A DNA stretch of 39,279 bases. Origin: Parvularculaceae bacterium (GTDB taxonomy: Bacteria > Pseudomonadota > Alphaproteobacteria > Caulobacterales > Parvularculaceae). The stretch covers positions 1 through 39,279 of the forward strand of contig JAJFFW010000061.1 of NCBI GenBank assembly GCA_021776435.1, read 5' to 3'. Each line of letters begins with the position of its first letter. Positions within the stretch are counted from its first letter, which is position 1. A model generated the notes under the pieces. That model did no database searches. It was not told the DNA's origin and saw only the letters and a list, made by a program, of their open reading frames with translations. Both the position numbers and the translations under genes were made by a program. Below are positions 1 to 7,806 of the stretch, one piece after another.

Positions 1-140
1 ACATTATGCAGCACGCTCAAGACGAACTTCGGATTCGATAAGGACACTAGCAAGTTTATGATTCTAGTGTGGTTTTGGATTTGAAGTTCGTTGTGAGCAA
101 GCTGCGAATTATGTAACGAACTTCAAATCCACCACACTAG
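1..140 (-). repeat. Partial double-hairpin palindromic element (left copy)
   Basis: Two palindromic units joined by a 13-base spacer. Unit A (64-140, 77 bp) begins and ends with CTAG; its arms, GGATTTGAAGTTCGTT and its complement, flank a loop of about 21 bases. Unit B (1-50) is the same design with a different stem (CGAATCCGAAGTTCGT) and is cut by the window start, about 26 bases short of the full unit. The reverse complement of 1-140 matches 30135-30274 with one mismatch that I can see. The last four bases (137-140, CTAG) contain the hemN stop codon on the minus strand. No coding potential is visible. The design suggests a non-autonomous mobile palindrome (MITE-like), but no transposase is associated with it here. 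Confidence 0.9.
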
Positions 141-1492
141 ACAACTTTGGAGTGACGTGCTTTTCCCGCCTTCAAATAGCTGTCAAACACTGCGCAAACG
201 GAACGTACATACTGGCGGTATTCCGTTGGGATAGTGACAACATCGTTTTCTATCGTAATCACGCCGTCGCGTGCAAAGTTCTCAAGCTTAGAATACTCCT
301 CCTCCAAGACAGAAAGTGGCGTATCATGCCGGTCACAGACAGCTTTGATGTCGGTTGAAAAATCACACATCAATCGTTCAATCAGATCTCTGCGCAACAA
401 ATCCTGATCGTTGATTTCAATCCCCCGCGCGATTGGAAGCGTCCTTTTATCAATGCTCGCAAAGTACTCGCGAATGTCAGAATGATTTTGAACATACCCT
501 TGGGGGAGTGATCCAATCGCCGACGCTCCAAAGCCGATTAAGATATCGGATTGATCATCGGTGTATCCTTGGAAATTACGCCGAAGTTCCCCTGACTGAG
601 ACTGGATCGCGAGCGGATCATCTGGCAGAGCGAAGTGATCAAGCCCTATTCGAATATAACCAGCGTCTTCAAAAACGCGGGCCGCCGCTGCTGCCTGATT
701 CAGTCTTTCGGTTTCACTTGGCAACTCGGCGTCATCAATGAGTTGTTGATGCGCTTTCATCCATGGTACGTGCGCATAGCCAAATACGGCAATTCGGTTT
801 GGCCTCAGCTCTACGGCCAATGAGGCTGAATTTGTTACATCGGCCACGGTTTGGAGCGGCAAGCCATACATCAAATCAAAACTGATTGCCTGAATACCGA
901 CTTTACGCAGCATACCAACAGTTTTAGCGACTAATGCATAGGACTGCCGACGATTAATGGCATCCTGGACTCGCGAAGAGAATTCCTGAACGCCAAGGCT
1001 GGCCCGCGTAATGCCGGATTCGGCAAGTAAGACAGTCTTGCTCTCGGTCAGCGTTCGTGGGTCGATCTCAATTGCGATCTCGGCGTTTTTCGAAAAATCA
1101 AAACCCTCACGCAATTGTTGCATGATTTTCAGCATGTCATGTCCAGAGAGTATTGTCGGCGTACCGCCACCCCAGTGGACTCGTTGCGCTATTGGTTTTC
1201 CACCAAAAGCCTTCCCAGTGAGAGAGATTTCCTCTTTGAGAAATTTCACATATTCCGCGATGGGACTGTAAGATTGCGTCGCGCGCGTATTGCAGCCGCA
1301 ATACCAGCATAATTGCCGACAATAGGGGACATGCACATAAAGAGATGCTCCATCGCCAGCTTGAATTTCGCCCAGCCAGGCCCGATAAGAGTCTTCTGAG
1401 ATCGCCTCGTTAAAATGGGGAGCTGTCGGATAGCTCGTATAGCGTGGCGCATTACCACCGTATTTACGGATGAGTTTGGCTTGAGATAACAT
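137..1492 (-). CDS. hemN: Oxygen-independent coproporphyrinogen III oxidase
   Basis: Radical-SAM enzyme of haem synthesis that oxidatively decarboxylates coproporphyrinogen III to protoporphyrinogen IX without oxygen, in the cytoplasm. The 451-aa protein carries the HemN-type cluster motif C58-x3-C62-x2-C65 followed by C67 (YCRQLCWYCGC), and the SAM-binding GGGTPT stretch near residue 108. The N-terminus (KYGGNAPRYTSYPTAPHF) is typical of true HemN rather than the shorter HemW, and the length fits the family. The ATG at 1492 is preceded by GAGGAG-like pairing sequence. It is divergent from the cytochrome c maturation genes, which need haem. I found no FNR-type TTGAT-N4-ATCAA box in the 230-bp gap. 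The TAG stop lies in the terminal CTAG of the adjacent repeat, so the last residues may have been set by that insertion. Confidence 0.95.
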   Translation of the reverse strand: MLSQAKLIRKYGGNAPRYTSYPTAPHFNEAISEDSYRAWLGEIQAGDGASLYVHVPYCRQLCWYCGCNTRATQSYSPIAEYVKFLKEEISLTGKAFGGKPIAQRVHWGGGTPTILSGHDMLKIMQQLREGFDFSKNAEIAIEIDPRTLTESKTVLLAESGITRASLGVQEFSSRVQDAINRRQSYALVAKTVGMLRKVGIQAISFDLMYGLPLQTVADVTNSASLAVELRPNRIAVFGYAHVPWMKAHQQLIDDAELPSETERLNQAAAAARVFEDAGYIRIGLDHFALPDDPLAIQSQSGELRRNFQGYTDDQSDILIGFGASAIGSLPQGYVQNHSDIREYFASIDKRTLPIARGIEINDQDLLRRDLIERLMCDFSTDIKAVCDRHDTPLSVLEEEYSKLENFARDGVITIENDVVTIPTEYRQYVRSVCAVFDSYLKAGKARHSKVV

Positions 1493-1609
1493 GACTGGAC
1501 TCCTCGAGAGAACTTACACCACTGAACGAGTTTTGAAGTGGTCTGAATGCCGCAGCCCCCTGCACGAAATGTCGCAGTCTGGCTCAATAGCTTCGATGAT
1601 ACACCTTGT

Positions 1610-1639
1610 TTGTTTCGCCGCCCAATTCAGGCATAATAT
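1610..1639 (+). promoter_or_regulatory. Possible sigma70-like promoter for the ccm operon
   Basis: TTGTTT at 1610-1615 is followed after 17-18 bases by ATAATA/TAATAT at 1633-1639, about 85 bases before the ccmF start. Both hexamers are imperfect, so this is a candidate only. The rest of the 1493-1722 gap shows no clear operator. Confidence 0.3.
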
Positions 1640-1722
1640 ACGAGATAGCAGGCCGGCAACAAGATACTGGATTTAAGTGATTGACGGCAAGGCTCACGTA
1701 AAAGAGAGATGATTGAACGCTT

Positions 1723-3708
1723 ATGGTGGCTGAGATTGGTTTATTTGCACTCATATTGGCGCTCCTGACAGCCTTTGTTCAGGGTGTGTTTCCGCTCATT
1801 GGGGCGTCACGGGGTGATACTGCGCTTATGCGTCTTGCCCAGCCTGCGGCCCTTGTACAGTTCGTTCTTATCGCTCTGGCGTTTGGTTGCCTGACATTCG
1901 CTCACGCCACTTCGGATTTTTCTATTCTCAATGTTGTTGAGAACTCTCATACGTCAAAACCCTTCGCCTACAAGATTAGCGGCGTTTGGGGGAACCATGA
2001 AGGTTCAATGCTGCTTTGGGTTTTGATCCTTGCAGGTTTCGGCGCCATGTTGGCGGGGATCAAACCTCGATCATTGGCGACTTTGCGCGTTCGGGCGATT
2101 GCCATTCAAGGAATCGTAGCGACTGCTTTTCTTTCTTTTATCGTTTTTACGTCGAATCCTTTTGCGCGCATGTTTCCGGCGCCCGCTGACGGCATGGATC
2201 TCAATCCTCTTTTGCAAGATCCTGGATTAGCGATACATCCGCCTTTCCTTTATCTTGGCTATGTAGGATTTTCAGTCACTTTCGCCTATGCGATTGCAGG
2301 TCTACTGGAAGGCCGTATCGATTCGGACTGGGCGCGTGCGGTTCGGCCATGGGCGTTGGTGGCGTGGGTCTTTTTGACAATTGGAATCGCGTTGGGGTCC
2401 TGGTGGGCCTATTACGAATTGGGCTGGGGTGGATTCTGGGCGTGGGACCCGGTGGAGAATGCTTCCTTTATGCCTTGGCTCGCCGGTACTGCTTTTCTGC
2501 ACTCCGTGCGGGTTCTGGAAAAGCGAGATGCGCTTAAAGTATTGACTGTATTTCTAGCGATTCTCGCATTTTCGCTCAGCCTAATCGGCACGTTTCTTGT
2601 CCGTTCGGGGATTTTGACATCAGTTCATGCCTTCGCCGTCGATCCAGCGCGTGGTGTATTCATCCTGATTATTCTTGCCGCGACGATTGGTGGGTCGCTA
2701 ATGTTGTTCGCCTTGCGTGCACCGAGTTTGACGTCCTCGACAAGCTTTGCACCTGTCAGTCGCGAAGGTGCTATAGTTTTCAATAATGTGTTGTTGGTAG
2801 CGGCGTGTGCAACAGTGTTTGTAGGGACGTTTTACCCCTTATTCGTTGATATCACGAGCGGCGAGAGGATTTCTGTCGGGGCGCCCTATTTTAACGCCAC
2901 ATTTCTTCCATTAATGGCGATCAGCTTACTGATTTTGGCGCCAGCGGCGACTCTCGCGTGGAAACGCGGACGTCTCTCATTGGCGATGTCTCGATTGTGG
3001 CCAGCACTTGTGGTGGCGGGAGCCGTTTTTCTTCTCGCCGCCTGGATGAATTGGCCCAAGCCTATCGCTGCGGCCTTTGGTGCAGGACTTGCCGCCTGGG
3101 CGGGGGTCGGCGCCATTGCAGATCTGTTGGTGCGGATCAAAGCATTTGGTTCACCAATATCGGATAGCTGGCGGCGTTTTATGGGACTGCCGCTTTCTTA
3201 CACCGGCATGACGATTGCTCACACGGGGCTGGCGATTGTGGCGCTTGGTGTCATCGGCGCCGGTGTTTGGCGATCGGAAGACATTAAATACCTTCAGACT
3301 GGTGATAAGATATTTGCTGGCGCCTATGAGGCTGTCTTGACAGATGTGCGCGAAGGGCGCGGGCCCAATTATGTTTCGGAAATGGCGGTTTTCCGAATCG
3401 AGAAAAATGGAAAATTTCTTCGTGAGATGGCGTCGGAGCGTCGCTTCTATCCCATCCGGGGCATGCAGACGACCGAAGCCGGGATCTGGACAACGATCGC
3501 GGGTGACCTCTATCTCACATTAGGTGAAAGCAGTTCAAATCAGGGCTGGGCGGTGCGTGCTTATTTCAATCCATTTGTGCTTTGGCTCTGGATAGGGTCC
3601 GGGTTGATGGCGCTTGGCGGGATCGTCGCGGCAAGCGATGCGCCGCGGCTCCTCGAACGTCGCAGAAAGCTTAATCAGAGCGCAGCAACCCTAGCGGTAG
3701 AGGCGTAA
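1723..3708 (+). CDS. ccmF: Cytochrome c haem lyase subunit CcmF
   Basis: Large polytopic inner-membrane protein (661 aa) of System I cytochrome c maturation. It takes haem from CcmE and, with CcmH, attaches it to apocytochrome c on the periplasmic side. The tryptophan-rich WWD-type motif is clear around residues 232-250 (GWGGFWAWDPVENASFMPWL), and the conserved GVWGNHEGSMLLWV segment lies near residue 87. Many hydrophobic helices and a periplasmic domain between the last two helices match the family, as does the length. It is the first gene of ccmF-ccmG-ccmH-ccmI, with ccmG starting 7 bp after its stop. ccmA-E are not in the window, so the pathway must be split across the genome. An ATG at 1709 is out of frame; 1723 gives the expected N-terminus. 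Confidence 0.97.
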   Translation: MVAEIGLFALILALLTAFVQGVFPLIGASRGDTALMRLAQPAALVQFVLIALAFGCLTFAHATSDFSILNVVENSHTSKPFAYKISGVWGNHEGSMLLWVLILAGFGAMLAGIKPRSLATLRVRAIAIQGIVATAFLSFIVFTSNPFARMFPAPADGMDLNPLLQDPGLAIHPPFLYLGYVGFSVTFAYAIAGLLEGRIDSDWARAVRPWALVAWVFLTIGIALGSWWAYYELGWGGFWAWDPVENASFMPWLAGTAFLHSVRVLEKRDALKVLTVFLAILAFSLSLIGTFLVRSGILTSVHAFAVDPARGVFILIILAATIGGSLMLFALRAPSLTSSTSFAPVSREGAIVFNNVLLVAACATVFVGTFYPLFVDITSGERISVGAPYFNATFLPLMAISLLILAPAATLAWKRGRLSLAMSRLWPALVVAGAVFLLAAWMNWPKPIAAAFGAGLAAWAGVGAIADLLVRIKAFGSPISDSWRRFMGLPLSYTGMTIAHTGLAIVALGVIGAGVWRSEDIKYLQTGDKIFAGAYEAVLTDVREGRGPNYVSEMAVFRIEKNGKFLREMASERRFYPIRGMQTTEAGIWTTIAGDLYLTLGESSSNQGWAVRAYFNPFVLWLWIGSGLMALGGIVAASDAPRLLERRRKLNQSAATLAVEA

Positions 3709-3715
3709 TTCAATT

Positions 3716-4324
3716 ATGGCGCGTTTATTTTATCTCCTCCCATTGTCATTATTTCTCCTGCTCGGAATTTATTTCGCGGCAGGTCTAACGCGTGACCCAT
3801 CGCTGATACCGTCTGTTCTTTTGAACAAGCCGGCGCCCAGTTTTGATCTGCTGCCAATCGAGGGGTATGAAGATGGGTTTTCTTCGCAGGATTTGAGCGA
3901 TGAAGTTACGCTCGTCAACATTTTTGCGTCATGGTGTATCAGTTGTCAGATTGAGCATCCCATGCTGATGGAGCTGGCTGCGCAAGGGGACATTCCGGTC
4001 ATGGGGATTAATTGGAAAGATAAACCCGGCGATGGATCTGCGTGGCTCAAACGACATGGCGACCCCTATACCCTGATCGGTGATGATGCTAACGGCCGAA
4101 CGGCGATCGACTTTGGTGTAACGGGAGCACCGGAAACCTTTGTGATCGATAAAAATGGTAGAATTCGATACAAGCAGGTTGGGCCCATCACGCCCCAAAT
4201 CTGGCGAGATATTTTGAAACCGATGGTGGAGGATCTGCGCGATGCAGATGTGGAAAATTTTTCCGGCTCTGATGATGTTCTTGACGGCAATCATACAGAT
4301 AACGGGCCCGGCACAAGCAGTTGA
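3716..4324 (+). CDS. ccmG: Thiol:disulfide interchange protein CcmG/DsbE
   Basis: Membrane-anchored periplasmic thioredoxin-like reductant (202 aa) that keeps the CXXCH cysteines of apocytochrome c, and CcmH, reduced. An N-terminal anchor (residues 1-24) is followed by a thioredoxin fold with active site WCISC (C74, C77). The more usual family motif is WCxPC, so the Ser before the second Cys is a mild variant. The conserved GVTGAPETFVIDKNG segment, carrying the cis-proline-type loop, is present. The C-terminus is an acidic, low-complexity tail of about 30 residues beyond the fold. This tail is encoded in DNA that also encodes the start of ccmH in another frame (about 80-base overlap). Confidence 0.95.
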   Translation: MARLFYLLPLSLFLLLGIYFAAGLTRDPSLIPSVLLNKPAPSFDLLPIEGYEDGFSSQDLSDEVTLVNIFASWCISCQIEHPMLMELAAQGDIPVMGINWKDKPGDGSAWLKRHGDPYTLIGDDANGRTAIDFGVTGAPETFVIDKNGRIRYKQVGPITPQIWRDILKPMVEDLRDADVENFSGSDDVLDGNHTDNGPGTSS

Positions 4325-4712
4325 GCCGGATGAGATCTTGAGCGATTCCGTTCTTGAGGCGCGCGCGCGTGAGCTCAGCCGGCAACTTCGATGCGTTGTC
4401 TGTCAAAGCCAGAATATTGATGATTCCAATGCGCCTCTGGCGAAAGATTTACGTTTGCTGGTGCGTGAACGGCTTGTGGCTGGCGATTCAGATGATCAAG
4501 TGATTTCGTACCTTGTTGAGCGCTATGGGGATTACGTGCTTTTGAAACCTCCTGTTCAGCGCAATACATTGTTTTTGTGGGCAGCGCCGATTTTTGCGGT
4601 TGGCGCCGCCGGCGCAGTCGCGGCGTTTTATTTTCGTCGAACAGCCAAGGCGACGGCGCAAACAGCGTTAAGCGATGATGAGAAAAGCCGTATAGATAAG
4701 ATGTTAGGGTAG
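4242..4712 (+). CDS. ccmH: Cytochrome c maturation protein CcmH (CycL-type)
   Basis: Periplasmic, membrane-tethered thioredox subunit of the haem lyase complex (156 aa). A signal peptide (about residues 1-26, ending GPAQA) leads to the CcmH helical domain with its redox pair in RQLRCVVCQSQNI (C51, C54), then one transmembrane helix near residues 109-127 and a short cytoplasmic tail. The first ATG is at 4242 and a second at 4248; both lie inside ccmG. Even a start placed just before the signal-peptide core would overlap ccmG by about 50-80 bases, so the overlap is real. It ends 8 bp before ccmI, consistent with one operon. Confidence 0.93.
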   Translation: MQMWKIFPALMMFLTAIIQITGPAQAVEPDEILSDSVLEARARELSRQLRCVVCQSQNIDDSNAPLAKDLRLLVRERLVAGDSDDQVISYLVERYGDYVLLKPPVQRNTLFLWAAPIFAVGAAGAVAAFYFRRTAKATAQTALSDDEKSRIDKMLG

Positions 4713-4720
4713 GAACGAAA

Positions 4721-6358
4721 ATGCTTTTCTGGTTCGTCGTGTTTATGCTTTCTCTCTTCGGAGTTGGGGCAATCGTTTGGCCGATGGTGAATGCAAAAAG
4801 TGAATACGAACCCGAAGCGTCAGCGGGGGATTTGTTGAAAGCACGGCTTGCCGCCATCCAACAGGACAAGATTGCCGGGCTGATCGAAGAGGCCGTATGC
4901 GATGAGGCAATTCTCGAAGCAAAAAAACATGCCTTAGAAACTCAGGTGAATTCATCATCCCCTGTTCAGGCTCGTCTATGGCGGATAGCCGCACTGTTTT
5001 TTCTCGGCGCAACGCCGCTCGCCGCTGTCGTGATCTATCTTAATATCGGGTCACCAGCATCACTTCGTCCAAATACGGATCAGACGCTTGCAAGCGCGAC
5101 GACAACTGAGACTCTGGATGAACAGACTTCATCTCTTGAAGCGCGCGTACGAACGGCGCCGGAGGATTACGACGCTTGGATGAGGCTTGGGCAATCCTAT
5201 GCGACGTCTGGCCGGGCTGACGATGCCGTTAAGGCTTTCACGACTGCTTTAGAGCTTGAAGACGAAAAAGCCGACGCGCATGCGGCTTTGGGTGAGGCGC
5301 TTGTCATGCAGGCGAATGGCGCTATCACAGCGGAAGCTCGTACGGCCTTCGAAAAGGCCCTTAAAGTTGAACCAACCGACCCGCGATCTCAGTATTATCT
5401 GGCAGAAGGCCGTTATCAAGTTGGCGCCATTGACGAAGCTGCGGAGCGTTGGGCGTCGCTTATAAATAATGCGCCTGTTGATGCTCCGTGGCTTCCTGCT
5501 GTGGGCGCTCGCCTTATGGATGCGGCGAAAGAGGCTGGACTTGATCTCAATTCAATTGGTCTCGCAGACGGGCCCGCTCAATGGCTCGGCGCTCTTGCGC
5601 GCGGGGAACTGTCGGAGAGCGGCGGTGACCTCACTGCAGTCCTCGGCCGACTCCATGACGGGTCTGCGAGTTATGAAGATTGGCTTCTTGCAGCAACCAT
5701 TTATGTAGAACGTGGCGATGCAGATCGCGCCCGAGAGATTCTTGATCGTGCTGAAGAGGTTTATCAGGGGGCGCCATTCGTGCTTGGCCAGATCAATGAA
5801 GCGATGCTCCGGCTTGAAAATGGCCAACCGATTACGCCAACACAAAGCGGCGCATCTGTTCGCGGCCCCTCATCTGATCAGGTTCAAGCCGTTTCGGCCC
5901 TTCCCGAAGGAGAACAGAAAGCCATGATCGCCGGTATGGTCGAAGGGCTGGCCGATCGTTTGAAACGAGAGCCGGATGACATCGAGGGTTGGCGGATGTT
6001 GGCGAGGTCCTATCGTGTTCTTGGCGATCAGCAGGAAAGTCTGGCGGCGTATCAAGAGTTGACGAGGCGTTCGGAAAATAATCCGGATGATTGGCGAGAT
6101 TATGCTTTTACCCTTTTGGCGCAACGTCCAGAGGGTGACAATACAGTCAGTGATACGCTTCTTGGCGTGCTGGAAAAGCTTCAAGTATTTATCCCAGATG
6201 ATCCATTTGCACTCTACCATCTCGGTTTTGCGGCGCGCCAGCGTGGCGATTCAGAACTTGCCATAAGCCATTGGCGGCACCTTCTAGAGACGATGGCCGA
6301 TGACGTGTCGTTCCAGATGACGGTAGAGCAACTCATCACGGAAACTGAAAACAGTTAG
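4721..6358 (+). CDS. ccmI: Cytochrome c maturation chaperone CcmI (CycH)
   Basis: Apocytochrome c chaperone (545 aa) that binds the C-terminal helix of apocytochrome c and presents it to the CcmF/CcmH lyase. Two membrane segments are visible (residues 1-23 and roughly 87-112), enclosing a cytoplasmic loop with heptad-like character. A large periplasmic region follows with tetratricopeptide-like repeats (WMRLGQSYATSGRADDAVKA near 150, and again WRMLARSYRVLGDQQESLAA near 423). The ATG at 4721 has a good AGGAA ribosome-binding sequence. It is the last gene of the ccm operon and is followed by an inverted repeat that could end transcription. The C-terminal TPR part is longer than in minimal CcmI forms. 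Confidence 0.92.
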   Translation: MLFWFVVFMLSLFGVGAIVWPMVNAKSEYEPEASAGDLLKARLAAIQQDKIAGLIEEAVCDEAILEAKKHALETQVNSSSPVQARLWRIAALFFLGATPLAAVVIYLNIGSPASLRPNTDQTLASATTTETLDEQTSSLEARVRTAPEDYDAWMRLGQSYATSGRADDAVKAFTTALELEDEKADAHAALGEALVMQANGAITAEARTAFEKALKVEPTDPRSQYYLAEGRYQVGAIDEAAERWASLINNAPVDAPWLPAVGARLMDAAKEAGLDLNSIGLADGPAQWLGALARGELSESGGDLTAVLGRLHDGSASYEDWLLAATIYVERGDADRAREILDRAEEVYQGAPFVLGQINEAMLRLENGQPITPTQSGASVRGPSSDQVQAVSALPEGEQKAMIAGMVEGLADRLKREPDDIEGWRMLARSYRVLGDQQESLAAYQELTRRSENNPDDWRDYAFTLLAQRPEGDNTVSDTLLGVLEKLQVFIPDDPFALYHLGFAARQRGDSELAISHWRHLLETMADDVSFQMTVEQLITETENS

Positions 6359-6383
6359 AATTGAGACAGGCTATCGCGCCCCA

Positions 6384-6424
6384 AAGACAGCGGCGCCTCA
6401 CGGGTCAACCGCCAGTGCTGTCTT
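6384..6424 (+). terminator. Inverted repeat downstream of ccmI, possible terminator
   Basis: AAGACAGCGGCG (6384-6395) and CGCC (6410-6413) plus GCTGTCTT (6417-6424) can pair into an interrupted 12-bp stem 26 bases after the ccmI stop. No T-run follows, so intrinsic termination is only suggested. Confidence 0.4.
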
Positions 6425-6621
6425 CGGGCCCGCAGATAATGCTTTGAATATATTGAAAATATGTAGCGGCGCGAGGCGTCGTGTTTTTTTTGACATCATT
6501 GATGGAATAAACGCCATCGCTGGATCGTTAAGACAATACGACTATCCGGTTAATCTTCTAAACGACCCAATTGATCCGAAATGCAACCGTTGTTGATTGC
6601 ATGAGTTTAAGGAATCGAATA

Positions 6622-7806
6622 ATGCAGACCGCTTCATCGCCTGAATTTGCAGAAGAGACGCAAAGGTCGAGTAATTTACATCTAGAAGAAGCGGCGGAAG
6701 TCATAGCCGACGGAGAGATGCGATTGATTGGGCGTCGTATTTCTCAAGATCGAGTGAACTCAGCGAAGCGGTCATTCGTCACGAGACGGATTGATCTGTC
6801 TGAAGCGGCGTTCCTCGCAAAACCTAAGATGTCCCCGCAATCTGGAGATATTATCCTCGCGAAAGTGAGCGCTTTAGGTCAACACAGCAGGATTGAACTG
6901 CAGACAGGGCGGCGCGCCCGACTCTTTATCGGCGATGAGATTATCGTCTCTTATGCGGCTCGTTATGCACCAGATCAGTTTCATGCTGATATTCCAGCGG
7001 CGCACGGGCCGTGCGATCTCGTTGCCGCGGGCGGTATTGCGTCGGAAATGATTGACAAGCATAGAAGCATCAAGAATCCAACAAAAATTATTCCACTTGG
7101 TCTGCTTATCGACAAAGTGGGTGTGCCGTTGAATGTCAGCCGATCCGCGCTCTCTCCGATCGGTTTGTGCGAAGAAACTCAAGTGGGAACCCCCACGCAG
7201 GTCATTGCGGTCGTAGGATCTTGCATGAATGCAGGCAAGACGACGACTGCCGCATATATCGTTAAGTGCCTGAAGCGTTCTGGCTTGCGTGTTGCCGCCT
7301 GCAAGGTGACAGGTACTGGCGCTGGCGGCGATTACTGGCACATGCTCGATTCTGGAGCCCATCCAGTGCTCGATTTCACAGATGCTGGTTTTGCTTCAAC
7401 CTACCGACTTTCAATCGGCCAGATCCAAACAATTATGCAAACCTTGCTTTCGCACATAAAAACGACGGGTCCAGACATTGTTGTCGTGGAAATCGCTGAC
7501 GGGCTGTTGCAGGAGGAAACGGAGAAACTCGTAAAGTCGGAATTTTTCAAAGCGGTTACCTCAAGTATTGTGTACGCAGCTGGCGACGCCATGAGCGCAC
7601 TCACGGGGGTGACTATGCTCAAGAGTTGGGGATACTCACCCGCTGCGATAAGCGGGGCCATTTCCGAATCGCCACTCGCTTGCGCAGAAGCGATGAAAGT
7701 CACTGGTTTACCGGTTCTGACAAAAGAAGCCTTCTTACGACATGACGCTGTATCAAGTATTCTTATGAGCCCTGCGCATTATTCGAATGCTGGCGCGAAT
7801 GTCTGA
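6622..7806 (+). CDS. P-loop NTPase of unknown function, first gene of an ABC/hydrolase/porin operon
   Basis: I do not recognise a named family with certainty. The C-terminal half is a P-loop NTPase: Walker A GSCMNAGKTT at residues 199-208, then ACKVTGTGAGGDYWHMLDSG and an acidic hydrophobic strand (IVVVEIADGLL) that could serve as Walker B. The order resembles SIMIBI-class enzymes such as dethiobiotin synthetase, MobB and DUF1611 proteins. The N-terminal 190 residues contain a beta-rich stretch (GDIILAKVSALGQHSRIEL) with no known motif. There is no signal peptide or membrane helix, so it should be cytoplasmic. The frame is open from a TTG at 6571, but ATG 6622 has AAGGA eight bases upstream and is preferred (394 aa). 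It overlaps the ABC gene by 8 bp, implying translational coupling. Confidence 0.75.
   Translation: MQTASSPEFAEETQRSSNLHLEEAAEVIADGEMRLIGRRISQDRVNSAKRSFVTRRIDLSEAAFLAKPKMSPQSGDIILAKVSALGQHSRIELQTGRRARLFIGDEIIVSYAARYAPDQFHADIPAAHGPCDLVAAGGIASEMIDKHRSIKNPTKIIPLGLLIDKVGVPLNVSRSALSPIGLCEETQVGTPTQVIAVVGSCMNAGKTTTAAYIVKCLKRSGLRVAACKVTGTGAGGDYWHMLDSGAHPVLDFTDAGFASTYRLSIGQIQTIMQTLLSHIKTTGPDIVVVEIADGLLQEETEKLVKSEFFKAVTSSIVYAAGDAMSALTGVTMLKSWGYSPAAISGAISESPLACAEAMKVTGLPVLTKEAFLRHDAVSSILMSPAHYSNAGANV

Noticed and set aside
1-140. CRISPR array from the repeated CTAG palindromes
   Set aside because: Two different palindromes and a 13-base spacer, no regular repeat-spacer series and no cas genes.
1493-1722. 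FNR/Anr box between hemN and ccmF
   Set aside because: Looked for TTGAT-N4-ATCAA on both strands because hemN and ccm genes are often oxygen-controlled; none found.
6425-6621. Pho box or sigma70 promoter before the NTPase gene
   Set aside because: TTGACA-like and TGTCA-like words occur near 6488, but no partner at correct spacing. Left uncalled.
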